A stretch of 64,000 nucleotides of DNA, taken from assembly GCF_017104965.1 (NCBI RefSeq), contig NZ_JAAGPR010000031.1:37031-101030 (forward strand), written 5' to 3'. This document shows, in pieces, positions 8,340 to 17,154 of this stretch (position 1 is the first letter of the stretch; the number at the start of each line of letters is the position of its first letter). Made by a program: the position numbers and the translations under genes. Origin of the DNA: Paraburkholderia sp. Ac-20340. GTDB lineage: Bacteria > Pseudomonadota > Gammaproteobacteria > Burkholderiales > Burkholderiaceae. The notes under the pieces are model-generated. The model had not been told where the DNA came from. It did not search any database and saw only the letters and a list, made by a program, of their open reading frames with translations.

Positions 8340-10448
8340 TCACAGATCGAGTACCAGCGGCGGCGCGGTGCCGTCATCGCCAGCCGCAGGCACGGCGCAG
8401 CAGATCAGCGCCTCGTTTTCGCCGACCGTAGCGGCGGGCGGCTGATCAGGGTACGCCACCGCGCCTTCGATAATGCGCGTGCGGCAAGTGCCGCAACTGC
8501 CGCCTCGGCAACTGAATTCCGGCGTGAGTCCGTTCGCTTCGGCGAGATCGAGCAGTGTGCCGCTGGTCTGAGGATTCCACTGCACCTCCTTTGTCGCGCG
8601 CGCAAAACGCACCGGCACGGCGACGCCGGCACTCGCACGCGGCGGCGTGGCGGGCGGCGCGCTGGCGTCGGCTTTTCGTTTGAGCGCGGCGGGACCAAAC
8701 GCTTCAGCGTGAATGCGCGCATCGGCGATATTCAGTCCGCGCAAACCATCGTAGATCGACTGCATGAATCCGCCGGGACCGCACAGATAGAAGTCGTAGT
8801 CGTTGAACGGTAGCACTTCGCCGAGCATGGCCATGTCGATGCGGCCCAGCGCCTGATAGTCGCTGCCGGATGTCGCGCCTGTCGAATCGCTGAGCACATT
8901 GACGAGCGTCACCGCGCCGCCTGCAGCACGCACGAGTGCCTGCAGTTCTTCGTCGAAGGCGCGATCGGCTTGGGTGCGGGCGGCGTAGAGCAACCAGCTC
9001 GGGCGGATATGGCGCGTGCGCAGCCCTTCGTAGACGAGATGGCGCAACATCGCGAGCATCGGCGTGATGCCGATGCCAGCGGCAAGCAGCACAGCCGGTC
9101 TGGTTGCGCGCGCATCGATCGTGAAATTGCCGGCGGGCGCGCGAGCTTCGATGCGATCGCCGCGCTTTATTACGTCGTGCAGATAGCGCGATACGCGGCC
9201 CTCGCGCTTCACGCTGATGCGGTAAAGGCCATCCGATGGCGCAACCGAAAGCGTATAAGTGCGCAGCGTCGGCTTCGTATCGCCCGGCAGCGTCACGCGA
9301 ATCGGCAGATGCTGGCCCGCTTCGTGGCGCACGAGCCCCGCGCCATCGGCAGGTTGCAGATAGAACGAGCGGATCGTGCGGCTTTCGTCGGCGATACGCG
9401 CTACGGTGAACGGCCGCCACGTATTCTCAAGCGCTTGCGCTTTCATGCGCTCATCGGCTTCGGACCAGTCTCCGGTCAGTGCCGAATTAGGCGAAGCGCC
9501 ATTGGCGCGGGCGGTCCAGCGTAACGGCAGTGCGCCTGCGCGAAAGATCACGCGTTGCGGCGTGAAGCGCCACAGACGCTCCGCGCCCTGAAACGCGGCA
9601 ATTTCGGGCGAATCGAGCAGCACTTCGGCGGCGCCGGTCAGTTGCAGCAGATCGCCCGTGGCGTAATCGACGAACACAAGCCCAGCGCGCGGATTCGCGA
9701 CGATATTGCCCAACGTGTTGAAAAACAGATTCCCCGCGAAATCGGGCACCGTGAAGACGCCGCGTTCATCCACACGCACGAAGCCCGCCTTACCGCCGCG
9801 ATGCGACACGTCCACCTGACGATGGCCATCATCGCGATCCACATAAGTCGCGACATAAAACGAATCGGCCCGCGCGACGATGGCGCGCGCACGTTCGTCC
9901 ATTTGATCGCTGATAACCGGCGCGATCTCGCTGCGTTGCGCGGGATCGCGCACGAAGGCCGCATCGCGCTGGAAGATATATTGCGGGCAATTGCCGTAAC
10001 TATGCTCGACCAGCAGATCAAAACCTGCGTTTGCATATGGCGCGTTGCGTTGCACGGTGCCGTTGAGGCGATTGCGGCGGCGTGTCGGCAATTCGATGCC
10101 GAGCAGCGCGAGCGCCGCGCCGTCCTGCATACCGGCATCGGCGGGATCGTCGGCATCGCGTTCGAGCGCAACATGCAGGCGGTGTGCATCGGGTGCATGC
10201 AGAAAGCCTGGTCGTTGCGCGCGCAACGTTGCCCACACATCGCCAGCGGGATCGACGGCGCCCAGCACCACAAACGGCAATTGCGGATAGAACAGTCGAT
10301 GCTGCTCGATCAGATGATCGCGCAGATTGCGCCGCCCGACCGCGTCCATGCGTTCCTCGACACCGGCCGCGCGCTGCATCGCCAGTTCGCCCGCATGCCA
10401 CGGCGATGGTTTGGGCGAGGTATCGGCGAGAGCGGCGGCGGTGTTCAT
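8340..10448 (-). CDS. Three-domain flavo-iron-sulfur reductase: FMN split barrel + FAD/NAD reductase + 2Fe-2S ferredoxin
   Basis: 702 residues from MNTAAALADT, with AAGGAC upstream of the start. About residues 30-320 resemble a pyridoxamine-phosphate-oxidase-like FMN split barrel (GNLFFNTLGNI, LVFVDYATGDLLQL). About 345-590 form a ferredoxin-NADP reductase module with RTYTLS (FAD) and GIGITPMLAML (NAD(P) ribose). The C-terminal 85 residues are a plant-type ferredoxin with C-x4-C-x2-C (CRGGSCGTC) and a fourth cysteine in ICCAVP. Electrons would flow NAD(P)H to FAD to 2Fe-2S, with the N-terminal flavin domain as donor or acceptor. The physiological substrate is unknown. Confidence 0.88.
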   Translation of the reverse strand: MNTAAALADTSPKPSPWHAGELAMQRAAGVEERMDAVGRRNLRDHLIEQHRLFYPQLPFVVLGAVDPAGDVWATLRAQRPGFLHAPDAHRLHVALERDADDPADAGMQDGAALALLGIELPTRRRNRLNGTVQRNAPYANAGFDLLVEHSYGNCPQYIFQRDAAFVRDPAQRSEIAPVISDQMDERARAIVARADSFYVATYVDRDDGHRQVDVSHRGGKAGFVRVDERGVFTVPDFAGNLFFNTLGNIVANPRAGLVFVDYATGDLLQLTGAAEVLLDSPEIAAFQGAERLWRFTPQRVIFRAGALPLRWTARANGASPNSALTGDWSEADERMKAQALENTWRPFTVARIADESRTIRSFYLQPADGAGLVRHEAGQHLPIRVTLPGDTKPTLRTYTLSVAPSDGLYRISVKREGRVSRYLHDVIKRGDRIEARAPAGNFTIDARATRPAVLLAAGIGITPMLAMLRHLVYEGLRTRHIRPSWLLYAARTQADRAFDEELQALVRAAGGAVTLVNVLSDSTGATSGSDYQALGRIDMAMLGEVLPFNDYDFYLCGPGGFMQSIYDGLRGLNIADARIHAEAFGPAALKRKADASAPPATPPRASAGVAVPVRFARATKEVQWNPQTSGTLLDLAEANGLTPEFSCRGGSCGTCRTRIIEGAVAYPDQPPAATVGENEALICCAVPAAGDDGTAPPLVLDL

Positions 10449-10517
10449 GATCGAATGTCCTTGGACGAACGCGGCGCTATCGAGTCGCCGCATCGACTTA
10501 TTCAGGTTTGCGAACGA

Positions 10518-11129
10518 TTACGCGCGCAAACCGACGCGGCTTTGCGGAAACGCCACAAAACCCGGCAGCGCTTCGACGCGCTTGAGCCAGGCATCGACAT
10601 GCCGGTACGCGCTGATATCGACATTGCCTTCGGGCGCATTGGCGATGTAGCTGTACAGCGCGACATCGGCGATGGTGGGGTGCGAGGCCGCAATCCATTC
10701 GCGCTGCGCCAGTTCCGCGTCGATCACGGCGAGGCTCGCGTGGCCGCGGGCAATCACTTCATCGGCGTTGAATGAGGCGTTGAACAGCGTATTGAGGCGC
10801 GCAGCACACACGCCATAAGCGATCTGGCCTGCCGCGACGGAAAGCCAGCGCTGCACTTGCGCCGCGCCCAGCGGCGTTTCGGGCAGCCAGTCGGTGCGTT
10901 GGTACTTCTTCGCGAGATAGACGAGGATCGCATTCGAATCGGCGATGATGATTTCGCCGTCCTCGAGCACCGGCACCTGGCCGAAGCGGTTCATGGCGAG
11001 AAACGCGGGCGTCTTGTGCGCACCGGCGGCGAGATCGACCGGCACGAGTTCGTGTTCGACGCCGAGCAGCGCAAGGAACAATTGGGCGCGGTGTGCGTGA
11101 CCGGAAAGGGGCGTGTAATGCAGCTTCAT
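10518..11129 (-). CDS. Glutathione S-transferase family protein
   Basis: 203 residues. Thioredoxin-fold N-terminal domain (LHYTPLSGHAHRAQLFLALL; VPVLEDG with the cis-proline; DSNAILVYLA for the glutathione gamma-glutamyl site) and an all-helical C-terminal domain from about residue 85. Such enzymes conjugate or reduce electrophiles with glutathione. It lies upstream of the fusion reductase on the same strand with a 69-base gap, so the two may be an operon for detoxification. Confidence 0.9.
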   Translation of the reverse strand: MKLHYTPLSGHAHRAQLFLALLGVEHELVPVDLAAGAHKTPAFLAMNRFGQVPVLEDGEIIIADSNAILVYLAKKYQRTDWLPETPLGAAQVQRWLSVAAGQIAYGVCAARLNTLFNASFNADEVIARGHASLAVIDAELAQREWIAASHPTIADVALYSYIANAPEGNVDISAYRHVDAWLKRVEALPGFVAFPQSRVGLRA

Positions 11130-11300
11130 GAGGCGGCTTCCTCGACTGGTTGAAAGTACGGAATGGACCGTAGTGCAGCCAGTCTAGGCAAGCGCGCGTG
11201 GGAACAGAATCAGCCGCTGCGCGATTTCACTATTGCGCAAACGCGAATGATGCGGCGCGGGCGCGTGAGTTGCGCGCCGCAATTCGCGCGCAACTGGCGG

Positions 11301-12059
11301 CTAGCGCTGCGGCGTTTCGGCCGCCGCTTCGAGCGATTTCAAACCATCGGGCAACTCCAGCTCCGGCAAGGGCTGCTTTTCGAGCGTCGCGAGGAGCGCG
11401 GGCGTCACACCCAGCGCGCCGAGCGCAAGCTTCATCACCGCACGCGGATGCTCGCTGGGCGCGCCACCGGTCAGTACGGTTTCGATGCTCTGATAAATCG
11501 CGCCCATCACCAGATCCTTCGCCGCACGCGTGTTTTCGAAATGCGCGATGCCGCGTGCGCGCGCCGCTTCCAGATCGCGCGGCAGATAGATATCGGTCAG
11601 TCGCCCGCTGGCGTCGCCGCGAATGCCGGTGCGCGTGATGAACGCACCCCACGCAGGATGCATGAGCGCGACTTGCACGTAAGTCTGGCAACCGATCCAG
11701 ATCCGCTCGACCGGATTGTCGATGGTGGCCACGCAGACCTCGATGCCGGCGATCACCTCGTCGCTCAATTCCGACGTCACGGCATCCAGCAGCTCCGCCG
11801 TGGTCTTGAAGTAGTTGTAGAAGGTGCCGCGCGCGACGCCCGCCGCGGCGATGAAATCGTCGATCGAGGCCGCGTCCGGTCCTTTCTGCGCGAACACGCC
11901 GACCGCCGCGCTCAGCATCTTGCGGCGCGTGGCTTCGCGGCGCACCGCGCCCGTGCGTATCCGGTGGTCTTCCTTGTCCAGCGCGGGTTCCGGCGTGGCC
12001 GCGGGTTTGTTCGACTTCGCGCGCGTGGCCGTCACGACTGCACCTCGGGTTTCCCCCAT
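11301..12059 (-). CDS. TetR-family transcriptional repressor
   Basis: 252 residues. An N-terminal basic stretch of about 40 residues precedes the TetR helix-turn-helix (about residues 45-90: MLSAAVGVFAQKG, GVARGTFYNYFKTT). The C-terminal region is the ligand-binding helical domain. It is divergent from the ring-cleavage operon starting at 12158 and is its likely repressor, released by an aromatic substrate or intermediate. The first methionine is used because no internal start lies ahead of the HTH with a better ribosome site. Confidence 0.9.
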   Translation of the reverse strand: MGETRGAVVTATRAKSNKPAATPEPALDKEDHRIRTGAVRREATRRKMLSAAVGVFAQKGPDAASIDDFIAAAGVARGTFYNYFKTTAELLDAVTSELSDEVIAGIEVCVATIDNPVERIWIGCQTYVQVALMHPAWGAFITRTGIRGDASGRLTDIYLPRDLEAARARGIAHFENTRAAKDLVMGAIYQSIETVLTGGAPSEHPRAVMKLALGALGVTPALLATLEKQPLPELELPDGLKSLEAAAETPQR

Positions 12060-12063
12060 TGAA

Positions 12064-12102
12064 TTGATACTCTTATCAAGTTGACAATACAGTCCGAATT
12101 GT
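12064..12102. promoter_or_regulatory. Candidate TetR operator region between divergent genes
   Basis: Two inverted repeats lie in the 98-base divergent gap: TTGATA-ctct-TATCAA (12064-12079) and ACAAT-N9-ATTGT (12084-12102). A TTGACA at 12081-12086 could serve as a -35 element for the plus-strand operon, though no good -10 follows at 17 bases. Placement fits repression of both directions. Confidence 0.45.
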
Positions 12103-12157
12103 ACAGAAATGTCATTTTTAAAAAAGAGCCGCCGAACGGCTCGAATCCGGAGAACAC

Positions 12158-13735
12158 ATGGAGGCAGACCAGACCGTCGATGTTGCGATCGTCGGCTACG
12201 GGCCGACTGGCCAGTTGCTCGCGCTGATGCTTGGTCGCGCGGGGCATCGCGTGGCCGTGGTCGAGCGTTGGCCCAATCCTTACCCGCTGCCGCGCGCGGT
12301 TCATTTCGATCACGAAATCGCCAGGCTGTTTCAGGCTTGCGGGGTCATCCATGATATCAACAGCATCGCCGAGATCACGGACCGCTATCAGTGGCGCAAC
12401 GCGAACGACGAATTGCTGATGGACTTCAACTGGGGCGGCAATGGGCCGAGCGGCTGGCCGGTCTCGACGATGTTCGCGCAGCCGGAGCTGGAGCGCGTGC
12501 TCGATCGCCACGTCAAGCAATTGCCGAATGTGAGCGTGCGCCAGGGCTGGTCGGCGACGACGCTGCGCGAGCATGCCGATGGCGTGTTTATCGACATCGA
12601 AACAGGGCGCCTCGTGGAAGGCCGCTGGGTGAGCGGTGGCGAGCGCGAAACGATCCGCGCGCGCTATGTCGTGGGCGCCGATGGGGCGAATTCGATGGTG
12701 CGTCAGGCGTTGGGCATCGGCTGCGAGGATCTGGGCTTTGCGTTCGACTGGCTGGTGGTCGACGTCAAGCCGCAAACGCCGCGCGAATGGGTGCCGAAGA
12801 CCTGGCAACTGTGCGACCCCGCGCGCCCGACCACGATCGTGCCGGGCGGCCCGGGACGCCGACGCTGGGAATTCATGCTGCTGCCGGGCGAAACGGCGCA
12901 GCAGATGAATCAGGATTCGGTGGCGTGGGATCTGCTGGTGCGCTGGGATGTGACGCCCGAAAACGCGGTGCTGGAACGTCACGCCGTCTACACCTTCCGC
13001 GGACGCTGGGCGAAGGAGTGGCGCGCGGGCCGCGTGCTGCTGGCGGGCGACGCCGCGCATCTGATGCCGCCGTTCGCGGGCCAGGGCATGTGCAGCGGCT
13101 TGCGCGACGCGGCAGCGCTGGGCTGGCGACTCGACGCGATCCTGCGCGGCAAGGCGGGCGATGCGTTGCTCGATAGTTACGGCCCGGAGCGCTGCAACCA
13201 TGTGCGCGACATCATCGATTTTTCGATCTCGCTCGGCAGGGTGATCTGTATCACCGACCCGGCTGCGGCCGCCGCACGCGACCGCGAAATGCGCGCCGCG
13301 CAGGCTACGCCCGGATTCGAAGCGCCGCAAGCGCCGCAGCCGCGCCTGGGCGCAGGCTGCTTTGATGTGGATGCGCCGGGCAGTGGCGGGTTGACGCCAC
13401 AAGGTATCGTCGAATTCGAGGGCCGGCGTGGCTTGTTCGACGATATTTTTGGCGTGCGCTTCGCATTGATTGCCCGCGATAAAGCCGTGCTCGATACGCT
13501 TAGTCATGCTAATCGTCATGCATTGCAGGAGCAGGGCGTGATCGTCACGCATTTTGGCGCAGGCGGTTTTATCGATGTGCAGGGCATCTACGCTCAGTAC
13601 CTTGCGAAGCATGACGCAGTGGCCGTGCTGGCGCGGCCTGATTTTTACAGCTTTGGTGCGGCGCAAAGCGCGCACGCGCTCAATGCGCTTGTCGATGCAT
13701 GGCGCGAGGCGATGCAGCCCACGGTGAGCGCCTGA
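12158..13735 (+). CDS. FAD-dependent aromatic hydroxylase (MhpA/PheA-like monooxygenase)
   Basis: 525 residues of the class A flavoprotein monooxygenases. N-terminal FAD-binding motif VAIVGYGPTGQLLALML (G-x-G-x-x-G), the internal DG motif in VVGADGANSMVRQALG, and the GD motif in LLAGDAAHLMPPFAGQG. The C-terminal thioredoxin-like extension (from about 400) is typical of 3-(3-hydroxyphenyl)propionate and phenol hydroxylases. It would ortho-hydroxylate a phenolic acid to a catechol for the next gene product, an extradiol dioxygenase 20 bases downstream. Substrate specificity is inferred only by family. Confidence 0.88.
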   Translation: MEADQTVDVAIVGYGPTGQLLALMLGRAGHRVAVVERWPNPYPLPRAVHFDHEIARLFQACGVIHDINSIAEITDRYQWRNANDELLMDFNWGGNGPSGWPVSTMFAQPELERVLDRHVKQLPNVSVRQGWSATTLREHADGVFIDIETGRLVEGRWVSGGERETIRARYVVGADGANSMVRQALGIGCEDLGFAFDWLVVDVKPQTPREWVPKTWQLCDPARPTTIVPGGPGRRRWEFMLLPGETAQQMNQDSVAWDLLVRWDVTPENAVLERHAVYTFRGRWAKEWRAGRVLLAGDAAHLMPPFAGQGMCSGLRDAAALGWRLDAILRGKAGDALLDSYGPERCNHVRDIIDFSISLGRVICITDPAAAAARDREMRAAQATPGFEAPQAPQPRLGAGCFDVDAPGSGGLTPQGIVEFEGRRGLFDDIFGVRFALIARDKAVLDTLSHANRHALQEQGVIVTHFGAGGFIDVQGIYAQYLAKHDAVAVLARPDFYSFGAAQSAHALNALVDAWREAMQPTVSA

Positions 13736-13754
13736 ACATAACCAGGAGATGAAC

Positions 13755-14696
13755 ATGACCCAGAGCCGCCGGCACGACCGCCTCGGCATTCATTCGATCG
13801 GCGAATTCGGCATGACGGTGCCTTCGCTCGACGACGCGCAGCGTTTTTACACTGCTTTCGGACTCGACGTAGAGCCCGATGGCGCAGGTGGCCTGTTGAT
13901 TCGCACCGCAGGTTCGCCGCATGTGTGGGGACGCTTGCGCGAAGGCGCGCGCAAGAAGTTCGATTCGCTCACGCTGCATTGTTTCGAGGACGAACTGGAC
14001 GCGCTGAAGTCGCGTGCGAAAGAGGCGGGCGTGGAATTTATCGCGCCGCCGCCGGGCGCCGACGATGCAGGCTTCTGGATTCGCAATCCCGATGGCATCG
14101 CATTGCAGATTCGTGCGGGCGTCAAGACGACGCTCGATGAGGCGAATCATCAGCTTCCCGATCTGCCGGAAAACGGCGTGCGTTGCGCGCCTTATCGGCG
14201 CCATACCGCGCAAGTGCAGCCTGCGCGAATGTCCCATATCGCTTTTGCGACGCCGAACGTGCCGGCGCAGATCGCGTTCTGCGAGCGCGTGCTGGGCTTG
14301 CGCCTGTCCGATCGTTCGGGCGATGGCGTGGCATTTCTGCATGCGCCGCACGGCGGCGATCATCACCTGTTTGCGTTTGCAATGAGTTCGGGACCGGCGA
14401 TGCATCACCTGAGCTGGGATGTGCCGACTGTCGAAGATGTCGGCCTTGGCTATATGCAGATGGCTTCCGCGGGTTATCGCAACGGCTGGGGCGTGGGGCG
14501 CCACGTGCTCGGCTCGAACTACTTCTATTACGTGCAGGACCCGTGGGGCAGTTTCTCCGAATACAGCGCCACGATGGATTTCATTCCCGCTTCGGTGGAT
14601 TGGGTGGCCGAGGATCATGCCCCGGAGGACGGCGTTTATCTCTGGGGCCCGGACTTGCCCGCTGTATTTCTCGAGAACTCCGAACAGGGCGCTTAA
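13755..14696 (+). CDS. Type I extradiol ring-cleavage dioxygenase (VOC superfamily)
   Basis: 313 residues with two vicinal-oxygen-chelate modules (about 12-120 and 155-275). The Fe(II) ligand pattern His-His-Glu is visible in the second module: MSHIAFATP, MHHLSWDVP and FSEYSATMD, supporting a functional extradiol dioxygenase cleaving a catechol in the meta position. The ATG at 13755 is preferred because AGGAG lies 6 bases upstream; the ATG at 13749 abuts that element. It sits in an operon with a flavin hydroxylase and an FAH hydrolase. Confidence 0.85.
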   Translation: MTQSRRHDRLGIHSIGEFGMTVPSLDDAQRFYTAFGLDVEPDGAGGLLIRTAGSPHVWGRLREGARKKFDSLTLHCFEDELDALKSRAKEAGVEFIAPPPGADDAGFWIRNPDGIALQIRAGVKTTLDEANHQLPDLPENGVRCAPYRRHTAQVQPARMSHIAFATPNVPAQIAFCERVLGLRLSDRSGDGVAFLHAPHGGDHHLFAFAMSSGPAMHHLSWDVPTVEDVGLGYMQMASAGYRNGWGVGRHVLGSNYFYYVQDPWGSFSEYSATMDFIPASVDWVAEDHAPEDGVYLWGPDLPAVFLENSEQGA

Positions 14697-14763
14697 ACCT
14701 GGACGCCTGAACGCCTGAACGTGCCCGACGGCTGATCAATCAATTCGATTTATAAGGAATGCT

Positions 14764-15633
14764 ATGAAACTCGTCACTTTTCAATCTCGCGGATATATCT
14801 CCATTGGCAAGGTCGAAGGCCAGCAGATTATCGACCTGCCCGCGAGCGATCCGGCGCTGCCCCGCACGATGCTCGAACTGCTGCAGGGCGGCCCCGCGAT
14901 GATGCAACGTGCGCGCGATGTGCGTATCGAACAGGCCGTGACCTGGCCGCTCGCCGATGTGCGGCTCGACGCGCCGGTGCCCAATCCGTCGAAGTTTCTC
15001 GCCATCGGCATGAATTATCGGCGTCATGTGGAAGAGGCGCGCGCGGCGGGCATTCAGGTGCCGGACAGCCAGGTCTGGTTCAACAAACAGGTCTCGTGTG
15101 TGAACGGACCGTTCGATCCGGTGCATATGCCCAAGGTATCGGACAAGCTCGACTATGAAGCGGAACTGGGTGTGGTGATTGGCCGCCGGTGCCGTCATGT
15201 GAGCGAGGCAGAGGCGGCTTCGGTCATCGCCGGTTATGTGGTTTGCAACGACGTTTCGGTGCGCGACTGGCAGATGCGTTCGCCGACGATGATGCTCGGC
15301 AAGTCCTTCAACACGCATGGCCCGTTCGGTCCGTGGATCGTGACGCCCGACGAGATTGCCGATCCGCACGCGCTGCAGATGCGCATGCTCGTGAATGGCG
15401 AATGCCGGCAGGAAGTGCGCACGGGCGAGATGATCTACAACGTCTGGCAGCAGATTGCGTATCTCTCGACGGTGATGACGCTCGAACCCGGCGATGTCAT
15501 CGCGACGGGCACGCCTTCGGGTGTGGGCGCGGCGCACAAGCCGCCGCGATTCCTGAGCGTGGGGGATGTGCTGCGCGTGGAGATCGACGGCGTGGGCCAC
15601 ATCGAAAACGTCGTGGTTGCCGAGCCCGTTTGA
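14764..15633 (+). CDS. Fumarylacetoacetate hydrolase (FAH) family protein
   Basis: 289 residues. FAH-fold metal motif DYEAELGVVIGRR (E-x-E), then YVVCNDVSVRDWQ and GKSFNTHGPFGPWIVTPDEI, and a C-terminal DVIATGTPSGVG. Such enzymes hydrolyse, decarboxylate or hydrate 2,4-dioxo or 2-hydroxy-dienoic acids; after an extradiol dioxygenase this is the expected hydrolase or hydratase of the ring-fission product. Shine-Dalgarno TAAGGA precedes the start. It is 25 bases before the BKACE gene. Confidence 0.88.
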   Translation: MKLVTFQSRGYISIGKVEGQQIIDLPASDPALPRTMLELLQGGPAMMQRARDVRIEQAVTWPLADVRLDAPVPNPSKFLAIGMNYRRHVEEARAAGIQVPDSQVWFNKQVSCVNGPFDPVHMPKVSDKLDYEAELGVVIGRRCRHVSEAEAASVIAGYVVCNDVSVRDWQMRSPTMMLGKSFNTHGPFGPWIVTPDEIADPHALQMRMLVNGECRQEVRTGEMIYNVWQQIAYLSTVMTLEPGDVIATGTPSGVGAAHKPPRFLSVGDVLRVEIDGVGHIENVVVAEPV

Positions 15634-15658
15634 AAAACTGATCGCGGAGAACATTAGC

Positions 15659-16588
15659 ATGGCACGCAAAGTCATTATTACCTGCGCGATTACCGGCTCG
15701 ATTCACACGCCGAGCATGTCGCCGTATCTGCCCGTCACGCCCGATGAAATCGCGGAGCAGGCGATCGCCGCCGCGAAAGCCGGCGCGGCGATCCTGCATC
15801 TGCACGCGCGCAATCCCGAAGATGGCCGCCCGGCATTCGACCCGGCCGCGTATCGCCGCTTTCTGCCGCGCATTCATGCGGCTACCGACGCGGTCATCAA
15901 TATCACCACGGGCGGCGCAGTGAGCATGACGCTCGACGAGCGTCTCGCGGCGGCCATCGACGTATCGGCGGAAATGGCCTCGTGCAATATGGGCTCGCTG
16001 AATTTCGCGGTGTTTCCGATTCTCGACAAGCTCAAGACCTTCAAGCATGAGTGGGAGCGCGAATATATCGAAGGCACGCGCCGCGCGATCTTCCGCAATA
16101 CCTTCGCCGATATCGAGGAAGTATTTGCGCGTCTGGGGCAGGCGCACGGCACGCGATTCGAGTTCGAATACTATGACGTCGGGCATCTGTACAACCTCAA
16201 GCATTTCGTCGATCGCGGCCTTGTCAAAGGGCCGATCTTCCTGCAGTTCGTGCTGGGCATTCTGGGCGGTATCGGCGCGGACCCCGAGAACCTCGTGCAT
16301 ATGAAGCGCATCGCGGACAAGCTGTTTGGCGAGACCTATCAGTGGTCGGTGCTGGGCGCGGGACGCAATCAGATGCCGCTCATTACGCAGGCCGCGCTGA
16401 TGGGCGGCAATGTGCGGGTGGGGCTGGAGGATTCGCTGTCGATCGGGCCGGGAAAACTTGCCACCTCGAACGCTGAGCAGGTCGAGATGATTCGCGATTT
16501 GTTGCTGCGTCTGGGCTACGAGATCGCCACGCCCGCCGAGGCACGTGCGATGTTGGGCCTCAAAGGCCGCGACAATACGCGGCTTTAA
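15659..16588 (+). CDS. BKACE-family beta-keto acid cleavage enzyme (DUF849)
   Basis: 309 residues from MARKVIITCAITGS; the upstream in-frame extension overlaps the FAH gene and is discarded. The TIM-barrel family uses a zinc ion and acetyl-CoA to exchange acyl groups with beta-keto acids, giving acetoacetate and an acyl-CoA. Zinc-site motif ILHLHARNPEDG (two histidines) and NITTGG are present. In an aromatic ring-cleavage operon it would act on a beta-keto acid released after ring fission, an unusual combination. Confidence 0.85.
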   Translation: MARKVIITCAITGSIHTPSMSPYLPVTPDEIAEQAIAAAKAGAAILHLHARNPEDGRPAFDPAAYRRFLPRIHAATDAVINITTGGAVSMTLDERLAAAIDVSAEMASCNMGSLNFAVFPILDKLKTFKHEWEREYIEGTRRAIFRNTFADIEEVFARLGQAHGTRFEFEYYDVGHLYNLKHFVDRGLVKGPIFLQFVLGILGGIGADPENLVHMKRIADKLFGETYQWSVLGAGRNQMPLITQAALMGGNVRVGLEDSLSIGPGKLATSNAEQVEMIRDLLLRLGYEIATPAEARAMLGLKGRDNTRL

Positions 16589-16598
16589 GGAAGCTTTC

Positions 16599-16623
16599 GC
16601 GCCACGCGTTTGCCGCGTGGCGC
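16599..16623. terminator. Strong intergenic hairpin inside the ring-cleavage operon
   Basis: A perfect 10-base stem GCGCCACGCG/CGCGTGGCGC with a 5-base loop starts 11 bases after the BKACE stop. No T run follows, so it may be a partial terminator or an mRNA 3'-end stabiliser lowering expression of the following NTF2-like gene and porin. Confidence 0.5.
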
Positions 16624-16647
16624 ACTCAATGAAAAGGACGCGAGCTG

Positions 16648-17022
16648 ATGACCGGGCAACCTGATGTGACTGCCATTCGCGCGCTGGAGGAGCAGCGCCG
16701 CCTTGCCATGCTGGCGGCCGATACGGAAGCGCTGGAAGCGATCTTCGACGAAAGCCTCATTTATATCCATTCGACTGGCGCGCGTGATACGCGTGCCAGT
16801 TATCTGGCCAAGCTGACAGGTGGCGCGATGCGTTACGAAAGCGTATCGCTCGATGTGAGCGACATTCTTGTGCGAGAGCGCTTTGCGCTGCTGAGCGGTG
16901 CGATGGCGGCAAGCGTGCAGACAGCCAATGGGACGCTCTCCATCTTGAGCCGCTATGAAGCCTCGTGGATCAGATCGGCCGATGGCTGGCGTATCGCCGC
17001 GATGCAGAGTTTCATTGCCTAG
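16648..17022 (+). CDS. NTF2-like (DUF4440) family protein
   Basis: 124 residues with the SnoaL/DUF4440 pattern: ALEEQRRLAMLAADTEALEAIFDESLIYIHSTG at the start and SILSRYEASWIRSADGWRIAAMQS at the end, a cone-shaped alpha+beta fold found in small isomerases, dehydratases and binding proteins. It lies 59 bases after the BKACE gene on the same strand and is probably part of the ring-cleavage operon. No catalytic residues can be assigned. Confidence 0.8.
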   Translation: MTGQPDVTAIRALEEQRRLAMLAADTEALEAIFDESLIYIHSTGARDTRASYLAKLTGGAMRYESVSLDVSDILVRERFALLSGAMAASVQTANGTLSILSRYEASWIRSADGWRIAAMQSFIA

Positions 17023-17154
17023 CCGGATTGAAGATATCTTGCGAGGCGGGTTTATCGATTAAATATAGGATTACATATCAAATAGAAAATTCGCAGAGAA
17101 TTCGATTCAGGTCCGCAGAGACGCATAACGAACGAATACACGGTTGGAGAGATC

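Noticed and set aside
11163..12062. 299-codon plus-strand frame opposite the TetR gene
   Set aside because: Antisense of the TetR regulator, with Arg/His-rich composition and no motif.
12032..13789. 585-codon open frame on the minus strand
   Set aside because: Antisense of the flavin hydroxylase, which has all FAD motifs.
14697..14763. Repeated ACGCCTGA between the dioxygenase and FAH genes
   Set aside because: Only two short adjacent copies in a 67-base spacer; likely chance.
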